From positions 10,512,501 through 10,576,500 of the forward strand of contig CM060880.1 of the NCBI GenBank assembly GCA_030762935.1: a stretch of DNA of 64,000 nucleotides, given 5' to 3'. Source of the DNA: Hymenopus coronatus (taxonomy: Eukaryota; Arthropoda; Insecta; Mantodea; Hymenopodidae). The notes under the pieces were generated by a model. That model was given only the letters and a program-made list of their open reading frames with translations. It was not told the DNA's origin and searched no databases. The first letter of the stretch is position 1. The number at the start of each line of letters is the position of its first letter. Below are positions 24,378 to 35,305 of the stretch, in pieces. The translations under genes and the position numbers were made by a program.

Positions 24378-24880
24378 ATCTTCTCTAGCTGTTACACAAA
24401 CAACTTCCCTTCCAAAAGGTTATTCGTTTATCCACGACATGCTAATCAAGGTAAAGATTAGAAAAATGATCTTATTACTTGCATCCTTGTAAGTAAAAGG
24501 TACATAACGGAATACACTAGGCTAAATCGATAATAAAATCTTTTAAAAGCTGGTCCTATGTGAAACAGTTGAATTTCGGTTCGCAATGCCTGGCCTGCAG
24601 TAAAACAAGACATGAAACGAATAGTCACTTCCGGTTTGAGAAAAGTTTAAGTAGTTTATTGTTATGCAAAATTCTGCAAAAGTCACCCAGAATAGAGAAG
24701 TCTTCAGGGTTATTCAAGGAAAATGCAAAATATACATTTATTTGTTATGTAAATATATTTAATATACGGTATTTTAATCAAAATCATTACAGCCATTTTT
24801 AAGAGAAACATTTAAAAAAAATGGTGTGTGGGGTCTTGAAAATCTTCGTGTCGCATCCTTGGAAGATATTAAAGCTAAAT
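24378..24880 (-). repeat. HR1 right part, variant terminus
   Basis: Starts with the variant terminus (CTCTAGCTGTTACACAAACA) and runs through the body to CCTTGGAAGATATTAAAGC. There it gives way to the shared flank at 24880. Confidence 0.75.
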
Positions 24881-25024
24881 GCGAGTGTGGAAGGGGGCTT
24901 AACTTGTGCATCGACATGGAATTTTTGGGCGGAGGCGTTTTAACATGTAAAAATAGGAAGGATGTAAACAGGTCCTTTCTTAGGAAACAAATTCTTTCTC
25001 CATGCATGCTTTCATCCCATTTTT
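24880..25024 (+). repeat. Shared flank of HR1, copy 2
   Basis: Second copy of the segment at 22654-22801, again ending exactly where an HR1 hairpin begins. Confidence 0.7.
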
Positions 25025-25410
25025 TACTTTCTCTACACGAACTATGTACTTAGTGTATACAGAAGGTAATGCATTCCACCCAAAAATTCGATACCGACGT
25101 TTCACCGCAAATACATGTTTTGGGTCCCCCTAAATAAAAAAACGCAGTTTCAGAAAAAGGTCCGCGCGCGCGTTTGTGGGTGTGTGTGTGTGTGTGTGGA
25201 CAGCACAGCTCAAAAACTAAAAGCCCGTTAAATACTCAAGGTTTGGTATCTTCCAAGGATTGGACACGAAGATTTACAAGAAAATCCCCCCACCACAAAC
25301 TACCCTTTACGAGGAAAACTTTTTGAAATTTTTAATGCATGTGTATAAAGAATAATCTTTTGCAAGAAGTTTGTTTGTAGGTCAGCTAGAGACACATCAG
25401 ATTTTTTTTT
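25025..25410 (+). repeat. HR1 repeat, internally deleted
   Basis: Hairpin at 25025, left-end blocks, (GT)n at 25181-25198, then the body as far as AACTACCCTTTACG. It jumps to a variant right end (GGTCAGCTAGAGACACATCAGATTT), removing about 400 bp. Confidence 0.8.
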
Positions 25411-25841
25411 AATTCAGGGGCCTCAAAATATGGAACGTTATCCTTTTTTCCATCTACTTGATTTGTGAAAGAGAAAGTAAAAACACTGTGCAAGATGTAA
25501 AAGGGTTGTTACCACTGACGTGTGCGGTGTTTCCTGGTATACAGGATACGCAAGAGAAACTACAGTATGTAAACTTGTATAGCGTGTCACTGATAAGGAC
25601 TTTGTCGGACAACTCTATTTTCGTGACATAGGTCGCCGAACTTTTATCAGCTGTTCTATATACATACCAATAGATTACACAACACCGTAAAACTAATTCT
25701 CTGTTTATATTCTTACTGAAATTGTTCACAATCGAAAGCCCTATGCTTATTATTGCTTTATTTTCAAACTATTCCGCAATTATACATTTAACAGCTTACA
25801 TATGCATACACAGAAGCACATCAAAACCCAACATTCAAACG

Positions 25842-25873
<32 letters not shown>
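25842..25873. repeat. (ATA)n microsatellite
   Basis: Uninterrupted AAT/ATA triplets, about ten units. Confidence 0.9.
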
Positions 25874-25874
<1 letters not shown>

Positions 25875-26014
25875 CTAATGAGCACAAGAGAAATTCCGCT
25901 TAGCACTTTGAAGTGCCATGCTTAGCATAAAAAAAAAAAATGAATATTTTGAAAATGGCTATATGCACAAAGTCATAAATATGTCAAACTGTACTTTCAA
26001 ATGAGCTATACATT

Positions 26015-26150
26015 TTTAGGTTCTCTAGCAAGCATTCACATACATACAGGAGGTATCGCATTCCAACCAAATACATGTTTTGAGGTCTCCTGGATTAAAA
26101 ATATTTTTAGAAAAAAGGTCCATGTTTGTGGCTGTGGACAGCCTAACTGA
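26015..26150 (+). repeat. HR1 left-end fragment
   Basis: Degraded hairpin (TTCTCTAGCAAGCATTCAC), then the blocks GCATTCCAACCAAATACATG and AAAAAAGGTCCATG, and GCTGTGGACAGC. It ends where a minus-oriented HR1 begins. Confidence 0.65.
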
Positions 26151-26850
26151 AAAATCTGGTCTATTCCATTCACTTGACTTTCTCTACATCTCTGCAACAA
26201 ATTATTGTTAAACATCTTATGATTCTATTTACTTCATGCTAATCGAGAAAAAATTAGCAGAAATAGCTTGCTTCCTTATAACTAGAACCGAAATAAGGGA
26301 GTTCCATAGGTTAAAGTGATAGTCAAAAGCTGGTTGCTATGTAAATGAAGTTCCTTTGTTTGTACGGACAAGAGTGACAAATTCCTGTATGAGAAAAGTA
26401 TAAGTTTTTCAAAGCTGCAACTCAAAACAAGGAATATCTTAAAAACGAACAACTCCAACGAAAAATGTATATAACATAAATTGTGTGTTTTAATCTCCTC
26501 TACATTTTCTGTGTGGTAAGTTTTTGTTTATCTCTTACGGTTTAGTACTTATGGAAATTTCCGCAAAATTCATTCACAATAAGGTAGTCTTCAGAGGCTA
26601 TTCACAGAAGATTCAAAATATAAACATTTTATTTGTCAGGTAAATATCTTTAATATACGATATTTTAATCAAAATCGTTACAGCCATTTTTGAGAAAATC
26701 AAAATTTTCGAAGAATGTTCCATGCAAAGGGTAGTTTGGAGTGGAGGGATTTTTCTTAAAATCTTCGTTTCGCATCCCTGGAAGATACTGAACTTAAATA
26801 CAAAGTTTGGTATTTTATCGACTTCGTTTTTGAGTTATCGTGTTCACTGT
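26151..26850 (-). repeat. HR1 repeat, minus arm of a fold-back
   Basis: Right terminus (AAATCTGGTCTATTCCATTC) through the body to GAGTTATCGTGTTCAC near 26850. The left-end blocks are missing. Confidence 0.85.
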
Positions 26851-27235
26851 AAGAGATGGACAAAAACTTACCGCACAAAAAATGTAGAGCACGTTGAAAC
26901 ACAGAATTTATGTTATATACTTTTTTTTCGTGGAGTTGATCATTTTTGAGATATTCCTCATTTTTGGTTTCACCTTTAAAAAACTTGATACTTTTCTCAT
27001 ACAAGAATTTGTTAACGCGTGTCCATACAAACAAAGGAACTTCAGTCATATAACAACCAGCTTTTGACTATCACTTTAACCTATGGTACTCCCTTATTTC
27101 GCTTCTGTGTGAAAGAAAGCAAATAAGACTAATTCAGCTAATTTTTTCTCGATTAGCACGAAGTAAATAGAAGCATAAGCTTTCTGACAATTTGTTGCAG
27201 AGAAAGTCATGTGAATGGAACACATCAGATTTTTA
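26851..27235 (+). repeat. HR1 right half, plus arm of the fold-back
   Basis: Begins in the body (GTAAGAGATGGACAAAAAC) and ends at GAACACATCAGATTTTT. With the preceding copy it gives a unit bounded on both sides by right termini in inverted orientation. Confidence 0.85.
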
Positions 27236-27785
27236 TAAACATAATTATATGCTTCAGCAACAGAAATACGACTTCATAGATCTGCATACCAGATTGACAA
27301 AGCTAGTTTCCAACTGATTTTATTATGTGACTTAAAGATACTTTCTTCGCTTTCTAGAGTGAACTAGTCATATAGTTGTACTACGATAAGAAACTGGTTA
27401 TCTTTCCATTTAATACATTTGACATAGCTGGAATAGGGAATCAAATTTGAGATTTCGCTTAATAACCGACACGTGTTACAGCTCTCCGGCTTTCCGTGCA
27501 GATGCTCTACGGTTGAGCTGCCGGCGATCTCCTCGTGACAGATATACATTCTACATTTTAACACTTAAATGCTGAAATTAATTTGCAGTTTAGATATATC
27601 AGAAATGTCCATTAATTACCAATGGTAAACTTTTACTTGAACTATAAACGTACAGGATCTTCTGTGGCAATTGTCAAGTGTTTATGCTTTTAATTCCTCT
27701 CTCGTGAGGAACAAAGGAAACGGAATAGCCATACAGGTGTCGTTTCCATGGTAACCAGCCGGAAGTAGCAGCTGTACCTCACCTG
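27236..27785. other. Unassigned stretch
   Basis: An A-box-like minus-strand segment (GGCAGCTCAACCGTAGAGCA, near 27505-27524) lacks a good B box. I see no gene here. Confidence 0.3.
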
Positions 27786-27789
27786 TTGT

Positions 27790-27915
27790 TATACAGGTGG
27801 CTCTGGACCGGCTTTTCTCGTTCCTCTAGCTCGAGCACGTGCCATAGACAGGTGTTTCTAGGTGCGGGGTTTGTGGGTTCGATACTCGGGGCAATCAATT
27901 TCTCAGGTTGCAGCC
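27790..27915 (+). mobile_element. Weak tRNA-like SINE relic
   Basis: CTAGCTCGAGCACGTGCC (A-box-like) and GTGGGTTCGATACTCGGG (B-box-like) are spaced somewhat like a tRNA head. No second copy was found in the window. Confidence 0.3.
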
Positions 27916-28334
27916 ACTTCATCTTTTCTTACCAACACCTCCAGTTACTTCTTACATTAGCAATTTCCATTATTTTCGCTGTTCTTTCAGTCTCCCGTGC
28001 ATGCCTTTTAGTAGCCATTAACCGAAAACATGTCTACTCACTTTTACCACGATTAAGAGGAAGTAAATGGGATGGGGGGGGGGGGTTAAAATAAAAATAC
28101 ATTGGCTATGAAAAGAAATGATAATGGGCAGAGAACATGTCAGAGTTTATTTTTTATCACTCTGCCATAACTATGTACAACAGCAAAACATCAATGGCAA
28201 CGAATTCAACTACGTTCATGTGTGACGAAAACTAAGACATTTACAACATATTTCGGTTGTTTCATTTGCATAGCCCCCTTTAACATCTAAGGGCATATGG
28301 GGGGGCTTTGTATTAGAAACAAATCGTCTGTAGG

Positions 28335-28523
28335 TTGGGTACGTTGGGTTTAAATCGTTTTATTTTCTCAAGCACACATTCACTCACATACATACTTCCA
28401 GACTCTGTGGGTGATACGGAATATTTCTGGTTAAAGAAAAATTCCCCGTCCCAGCTGGGAATCGAACCCGGGACCTCCAAGTGAGAAGTCAGCTCGGTGA
28501 CCACTCGACCACGGAGGCAGTCC
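28335..28523 (-). mobile_element. tRNA-derived SINE
   Basis: Minus-strand head CCGTGGTCGAGTGGTCACC and CCGGGTTCGATTCCCAGC. A short body follows with CGGGGAATTTTTCTTTAACC, then an AAAATAAAACG tail. Head and tail are both present, so it may be complete at about 190 bp. Confidence 0.7.
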
Positions 28524-30133
28524 ATTTCGGTTTTGTTTTTTGTTTCCGGCGCTAATAATAATGGGCAACCATGCCAAAGACTAGAGTGAAATCAATTCAA
28601 CTGTAAAGTTATAGTCTTATGTCCCTCTTCGTTGGCCTAATATATAATCGGCGTACGAAGGCGATAAATGACAGTTGCTATGCAGTTACTAGGAGCGATC
28701 ACAAGCTCATGGGCTATGTGACCCAGGCAACTCACTGTTATTATAACATAAAACACGTACTTATCAGAGTTCTTCCTCAAGAATCCGAATCTGAAAGTTC
28801 CTATACACTTGGGTCAATTTATTGCTCGGGGTTTTCAAACTTCAAGCCAATTAAGAAATGCACGTATAAACACGCTACGGTTATCTACGCAGCACGTTGA
28901 CTACCTCGCAGGGCGTTTGCTACTGTCGAACCGCTAGTTCGTGACTGAAACCTCCCTGATCTCCCAATCAGAATGTATATTTTGAAGGCTTTCTGCTGTC
29001 AGAGGCTCCGAATAAGGCACAACATTGCTTAAATAAAAGAAATTCTGCTGTCTTTATGAAGGTTTGAAACCTTTCCTGAAATATTACTCCTTAATGATGC
29101 GACTAGTCTCTTAACTTTTAAGTGCGGAAGTGCGCTACAGAGCACGGAAAACCATTTGTGCACACATACATACATACTGTTGATATTTATATCTGCACTC
29201 GCCAATTTTTCTACAATATCGAAAATATTGACCAGTTTTAGGCTAAGATGTGAGTGAAAATCACGACTTGGACACATAAGGCAAAGTCAGACTAGAATTT
29301 TTGGCCACTGTGTTTCTTTCGCAGGATTGACGTGATAATTACACATCATGTCTTACACTCAGGACTTCAGTTTCCCTCAGCATATTCCCAATCAGTCAGA
29401 AATCAAATCAGATTCCTCTGCGTGCTAATTAGAAGCGGGGTATCGATACTGCTGCCAGTGGTCGTAGAGATTCGTTGTTTCACCCGAGTCAAGAGTATAC
29501 AAGCCAAGATGTGTCTCCTTAGCTGCATAGTCACCTCTGTAACATGTGATTTAGGAACTTGCTCATTGATGATCTTATGGTCTATGAGATGGTCCTTGAT
29601 TATTAGAAAAAGAGGGAAATATAATCTCTCTTTGCACGCCGTCCCTCTTTTATGGCGAACCAGGCAGGACAGAAATGCCATTGGCTGATTATCGTCCTTC
29701 ATCTGTCTGCTCTTCCATTTCAGTTGCAAGAGTCACAACACTGATACCGCGCTACCCTTATGCCATCGTATGTAATTAGGGAAATGGACTAAAGGAAAGA
29801 AACTAAGGGGGTTTTCACAGTCGGGTTAGACAAGGACAACAGAAATGGTGCCGGTTGGCTTATAGCTGCCGTACCGTATTACTTTTCTGCTATTGAGCTT
29901 TGGCAGAATATGGACATTAGAATCGTGATCTACTGGCTGTTCTTCGAATTACACGTAGTCACTGAGATGCTGAATAGTTAACCTTAGTAATATAGTAGCT
30001 TTCTGATAGAATCTATTGTTATTTATTATTTGTGTGTTTGTTCTGAAGGCAGAACCTTGGTTCAAGATACCAAGATCCATCGTTATTAGCAACAATTCAG
30101 ATCCACCAAGAAAACAAAGAACAGTCAAGATCG
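28524..30133. other. Unassigned stretch
   Basis: Frames at 28619-28900 (+), 29332-29688 (+) and 29403-29729 (-) are among the longer ones here. They show no motif I recognise, and the last two overlap antisense. Confidence 0.3.
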
Positions 30134-30210
30134 GCCAGTACACGGGATTTGAAGCTGCGACCCATCGAATGCAACTCACAAACGTTACCGCCTGAGCCCT
30201 CCCTCGGTTT
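30134..30210 (-). mobile_element. tRNA-like SINE head relic
   Basis: Minus strand: GGGCTCAGGCGGTAACG (A-box-like) and CAGCTTCAAATCCCGTG (B-box-like), about 50 bp apart. It is next to a TTA/ATT simple repeat (30207-30226). Confidence 0.4.
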
Positions 30211-30493
30211 ATTATTATTATTATAATTAAAAAAACACATGCTTGTACATTTCGGTTTCTGGCGTTGAAGAGAATTCGAAGTGATACTATTATTTTTAAA
30301 TTTATGTGCGGATCGCAACAATTTTTAAGCGGCACCCTAGAATGAGGCGCCGAGGTTCAGCAACCTTTACCTTGCTAGCACATCTTGACCTTGAGTTGGT
30401 CGGTCCGTCCGTCCAGACAACAGCTGACACTCGTATCACCATCTGCCGCGTTACCAACCTTACATCTGGCGAGGGTGGCTCTTCAAGAAATTC

Positions 30494-30711
30494 TCAGAAG
30501 TACGTACAACTGCACAGATTCCCCGCCATCTGTTCCTCTGCTGACAAAGTACAGGGTTGCGTGATCTTATTGTCCTTTCCTAACCACTTCAATCGAATTG
30601 TCATGGGATAATCATACTCCAAGTCCTCAAACAATGTTTCAAATGCCTGGGAGTATCTTTTGTGAAGTATACCTCTTAAAGTAGAAGAAATACACATTTC
30701 TTGAATAGCTT
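30494..30711 (-). CDS. Candidate coding exon, unidentified protein
   Basis: On the minus strand TTATTTTTCTAG (a good splice acceptor) ends just before 30711. An open frame of about 70 codons follows with protein-like composition, for example HKRYSQAFETLFEDLEYDY and TIRLKWLGKDNKITQPC. It runs to TGA at 30494-30496. Possible GT donors lie at 30507-30506 and 30503-30502, just before that stop. Downstream of the TGA the same frame stays open for about 65 more codons to TAA near 30302. I do not recognise the protein. It may be a real host exon, a pseudogene fragment or coincidence. The acceptor, open frame and residue balance make it the best host-coding candidate in the window. Confidence 0.35.
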
Positions 30712-30859
30712 CTAGAAAAATAATTCCATTGCTATTTAATTTTCATTCCAAACAATTCCTACGAAAGCTTACTTTTCTATGTTATATATGCTGGCCTTGA
30801 AACTCTGTACTCTTTCCATGACAACCGAATGGTGGCATCACCAGAAAAAATACAACGCA

Positions 30860-31200
30860 AAAGTCGTAGAAATAAATGGTTTCTTTTAAAGAGATCTTTT
30901 AAATATCCAAAATATATGTCATAAGGCATATTAGACCAATTTTAAGGAAATAATTTTCGAAATCTGTTTCATAAAAAGGTTAATTTTTTTTTTTAATCTT
31001 TGAGTCACATCTTTGAAATATACCGAACTTAAATACATTTGGCAGTTCTCGGGCATTTAGATTTTTAATTATGCTGCTCATAGATATAGCCGTTTTTCTA
31101 TAATTGCCCTTCCTGGCATTTCGGGAGCCTCAAGACGTTTATTTCCGGTGAAATCTTAACATTGAATTCTTGGGTGAAATACAATACTTCCTCTGCTTAT
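30860..31200 (-). repeat. HR1 repeat, old partial copy
   Basis: Diverged body and left end. TCTTTGAGTCACATCTTTGA matches CTTCGTGTCGCATCCTTGGA. TTTATTTCCGGTGAAATC and GGTGAAATACAATAC follow, then CTTCCTCTGCTTAT in place of the hairpin. Confidence 0.6.
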
Positions 31201-31399
31201 TATAACAATGAAATATAAAAGGTAAATGGGCAAAAATGTTTGCAAATGTATAAATAGCTCCAGCTCAAAATATAAAATCGGATGAATATCAAATACCACT
31301 CGTAATTTGTCCTACATTATGTGCGTGGACGGCAGATGTCCTTCAGTCATCTGGTAAATGCTTTATGCAACTGAGACCACTACGCAGGTCCTATTCCTT

Positions 31400-31948
31400 A
31401 TCCAGTCCAGTGTGATTGGCAGGCTGAGGGCAGCCCAAGGTGTGTTTGACGTGTCCCTGTTCTCAGAGAGAACTTAACCACGTTCTGACGGGATTGTGGG
31501 TTTTGTAGGATGGCGGGTGTGTATTGGGGTTGTGGAGTGACAGGAGGAGGCGAATATTGCTCCTCGACGGTTGCCTTGATGGTGCAACGGCCCTTGTGCA
31601 CCGCTGGTGTGTTTTTATCAAAATGTTTCTTGAGATTAAATTTTGAATCCAAGCAACTCTTGAAGGATAGTAAGGAGCTTAGCCGTAGCAGCTGTTGGTG
31701 GTGCTCCTTCGTTACCGGGGATGCCCGCAAGCCATGCGGGGAAGCCGGTATCGCCTGAAGCGGCGGTTTGTGGGATCGTAATCCCCAAGAGACCTAACGA
31801 GGGCGCTCCGATGGAATGGTAACCCTTCGTTGAATTTTGTTGCCCGACGCCTAATCTCGTCCTCCAGGTATGGTAGACCAGAGGCTTCGTGCAGACTCTC
31901 GGTCAAATATTTAAGTACCACTTTTTGTGTTTCGAAAATTGTCTTCAA
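31400..31948 (-). pseudogene. LINE reverse-transcriptase C-terminal relic
   Basis: A GC-rich block in an AT-rich region. The minus-strand frame 31712-31948 reads ...ASGLPYLEDEIRRRATKF, then HRSALVRSLGDYDP, and ends at TAA. This is like the end of Jockey-type ORF2 proteins (compare LHRETGISIIQQSI in the LINE at 9.6 kb). The remaining ~300 bp would be 3' UTR or a decayed extension. No RT catalytic motif, poly(A) or target-site duplication was found. Confidence 0.5.
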
Positions 31949-32613
31949 ACACGGCGCTCTTGTTAACTGACGTTACCGATTGGATGCCAAATGTCATCAT
32001 GTGACTTTTCACCAACCACTGCATTTATTGTTTATTGGCTAATAATATGTGGTTCAGAAAGTGTCCACTTATTAAAAATATGTATTTATCACCTCTGGAG
32101 TATTTTAATGATGTTACGTTAATTTGCTACTTTACTCGTTTTATACACTGAAAATGGACCAAATAACTGAAATAGACTGTTCTTTGAAGTTAGTGACGAA
32201 GAGTACCCTAGTTATCATACTTCAATTCTTCGTGGACCTACGCAACTGAAGTGTTTATATAGTGATAATAGCAATTTGATGTTTACACACTGCATTGCTT
32301 CCCCCCCCCCCAGTATAACACATACGATTCTTTGAAACAGACAAATATTTTATGTGAATATAAAAAAAAAAAAAAAATCGTATTGTGTTGAATAAAGTTA
32401 ATGAAATATAATTACCTGTTTTTCTCCCATTTCACGTCCAAAAATCATACTGTCCATAACGTATGACATATGGATTGAGCGAAAGGGATCAACGTGTTTA
32501 ACTTTAGTTAACGTTTGTTTTACGGAAAATTTTCACTTACTGTCATTTTGGCGCATCAGAAGCTTTCTTTGGTGTCAAATTCCTGAAAAAAATTATATCT
32601 ACCAATGCAGTTT
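31949..32613. other. Unassigned stretch
   Basis: AT-rich with a C-run (32299-32310) and an A-run (32363-32377). No gene was seen. Confidence 0.35.
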
Positions 32614-32750
32614 TACTTTCTCTACACGTACTATGTACATAGTGTATAGAGAAGGTATAGTAATGCACCCAAAATTTGGATTCTGAGATTTCACCGGAAA
32701 TACATGTTTTGGGTCCCCCTGAATCCAAAAAGAAGCATTCTAGGAAAAAG

Positions 32751-32791
<41 letters not shown>

Positions 32792-33479
32792 TGTGGACAG
32801 CATAGCTCAAAAACGAAAAGACCGTTAATTACCAAACTTGGTATCTTCCAAGGGTGCAACACGAAGATTTTCAAGAAAATCTCCCCATCCCCAACTACCC
32901 TTTACATGGAAAATTTTTCGAAAACTTTGATTTTCTCAAAAATGGCCTAACGATTTTGATTAAAACATCGTATATTAAAGATATTTACCTGACAAATAAT
33001 ATGTATATATCTTGAATTTTCTGGGAGTAGCCTCTGAAGACTACTTTATTCTGGATGGATTTTACGGAATTTTGCATAACTGCTAAACCGTAAGAAATAG
33101 ACAAAAACTTACAAGACAAAATATGTAGAACACATTAAAATACACAATTTATATTATATACTTTTTTTTGGTGGAGTTGGTCGTTTTTGAGATATTCCTT
33201 GTTTTTGGTTTCAGCTTTGAAAAATATACTTTTCTCATACAGGAATTTGTCAACGCCTGTCCATACACACAAACGGACTTCAGTCACATAGCAACCAGCT
33301 TTTGATTATCTCTTTAACCTATGGTCCCTTATTTCGCTTCTACTTACAAGGAAGCAAGTAATAAGACTATTTCTGCTAATTATTTCTCGATTAGCATGAA
33401 GTAAATAGAAGCATTAGCTTTTTAACGATAATTTGTTGCAGAGATGTAGAGTCATGTGAATAGAACACATCAGATTTTT
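32614..33479 (+). repeat. HR1 repeat, reference copy
   Basis: The best full-length plus copy. It begins with a 44-bp terminal hairpin (32614-32657): arms start TACTTTCTCTACAC and end GTATAGAGAAGGTA around the 14-bp palindrome ACTATGTACATAGT. Left blocks ATTTCACCGGAAATACATG and GGGTCCCCCTGAATCC follow. Next come (GT)n at 32757-32790, CTGTGGACAGCATAGCTC, a segment related to the family's internal palindrome, and a long conserved body. The right terminus has ATGTAGA..GTCATGTGAATAG and ends AACACATCAGATTTTT. In most copies that terminus contains GTAGAGAAAGT, the inverse of the first bases of the hairpin. No open frame is shared among copies, and the flanks show no target-site duplication. It is a non-autonomous element; class unproven. 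Confidence 0.9.
32757..32790. repeat. (GT)n microsatellite inside HR1
   Basis: About 17 GT units. GT/CA tracts occur at the same internal position in many HR1 copies, so the tract is part of the element. Confidence 0.9.
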
Positions 33480-34374
33480 CATAATGGATTTTAAGAATAA
33501 AACAATAAATACATAAACATAATAACATTAGCAACATCATAAACGTTTGTTATTGAAACATGTATTAAAAGCAATATTGTCCAAACAATGGAAGATGAAG
33601 CATTGGGTAAGTATTTGGGAATTAACGTAAATGCTATCTACAACTTACAGAAGTAGCACCGGTCAATAATCCCTCCTCTTAGTGTCCAATCAACAGATCT
33701 ATTTTAAATCTGTAACAGAAGACAATGGGGCAGGAAGTTAATGTTAGGTAATAATGTCATGCGTCACGCGCCTGTCCATATTCCGCTTCAACGAGTTTAA
33801 TTGGAGATCCAGTTGCGAAGAGCTTAAAAAACAATGGCCGTAGTAAGGGATGGTGATTTTATTGTTTAGCAGGGCGGAAGGGAGAAGGGGATATGTGCAG
33901 ATGAATCACTCCGCAACAAAGAGGAAGGGCCACGGACGTGCGTTTTGTCTTCAACAGGTCCCTTGCTCTTTGGCACGCGATTGTGGTACAGTCAGCACAT
34001 TATAAGATAGCATTTTAGATCAGAGTAGCTGTATTATATGGTTTCAGACACGATTTGCTGACGGTTCCTAAATGTAGAACTTTGTTTAATGTAAACCATT
34101 GTTGGTTATCACATCTTGACGATTCTCTCATATCTCTTAAAACGTATGTCACGTCCCAGATGAAGATGGTTTGATACCCAGTTGGAAAATAGGATTTTCT
34201 CTTTGATATAAAGCATTCTATTTCTTACGCACAATCTTCAAGTGTGAACTTGAGTTATCTTTCAAATTCAAAGTAAGCCTAATATTAAAACGAGGAATTA
34301 AAGTCGTCGGTATGGCCAACTCATTTAATGACGGATATCCAAAGAAAATAAAAATCTAAGTACTTTTATTTTTA
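33480..34374. other. Unassigned stretch
   Basis: No gene or repeat was recognised; a GC-richer patch lies at 33750-33980. Confidence 0.35.
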
Positions 34375-34530
34375 ACTTCTTTGAAGTCTACTTCAGGTAG
34401 AAGAAATATGCATTCCAGCAAAAAAAATTTGATAGGTCTTCGCTTGAAATACAAGCTTATAGGTCCCTGAATAAAGTAGTTTTAGGCATCTTCCAAAGAT
34501 GCGATGAGAATTTTTCAGAAACCCGCCTCT
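34375..34530 (+). repeat. HR1 left part, old, interrupted by a SINE
   Basis: Blocks TCTACTTCAGGTAG, TGCATTCCAGC and AGGTCCCTGAATAAA, then GGCATCTTCCAAAGATGCGA, match the HR1 left half. The C-run and CTGCTCCTTACAC at about 34747-34775 look like its continuation beyond the SINE. Confidence 0.5.
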
Positions 34531-34736
34531 GTAATGTGGGGGAAGCGGTGTGTGCCCCACATTCAGGAGGTCCCGAGTGTAAATTTCAGTTAGGGCCAGT
34601 TACCCGGATAAGGGAGTTCTCCTCATCCTGTGAAGAGTTTCGAGTTCCATGGGCCCTAGGCTCATTTAAGCATCATTTCACTGATTTCATGCATCGTCCG
34701 ATGAACTACCAGGTTAAAGGACTATAAAAATCCAAT
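34531..34736 (+). mobile_element. SINE of the 56378/63668 family, diverged
   Basis: GGTCCCGAGTGTAAATTTCAG (decayed B-box region), CCCGGATAAGGGAGTTCTCC, GTTTCGAGTTCCATGGGCCC, then GATGAACTACCAGGTTAAAG. These parallel the minus-strand copies at 56.4 and 63.7 kb. It sits inside the old HR1 copy. Confidence 0.55.
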
Positions 34737-35305
34737 AAACATAAACCCCCCCCCCAACTGAACTGCTCCTTACACAAAACACCTATTTTCATAAACATGT
34801 TCTCCATGACCAATAAGATATATCTTTTAAGCGCTCTCAAAGCCAACTTTTGTACTTTGGTAGCCATTGGTACCGCATAAAAAGTAAGTAGATCTCTTAC
34901 AACCACACTTTGTTAACTGTCTTTCTAACAGTAACACTTTCCAAGATATGTTACCATACTTTGTGTAACCAAACTTTCTGAAAATGTTTAATATGAAACA
35001 GATAGAAATATATAAGATTTTGTAGCACCAATCTTAGTTTTAGTTGGGTTGGTGCACAATGGTTATGATACGGAGCATCTCCTCAGGTATCCGTTTATCC
35101 TGATGGGCCATGCATGTGTTACTTACATGCAGAACTCTTGAACAAAAGGACCCAACCTCTGCTCTTATGAGCTGATTGCGTCACCTAGTCGTGTTACCCC
35201 GCCTCCTTCGTTTTGTGCATGGCCACGTAGGAAGCATTTCCTCTTCAATCACTCAGTGGCGTTTAACTGGGTTCGACTCTCGTCACGATGGTAGGTTTCG
35301 AGCGA

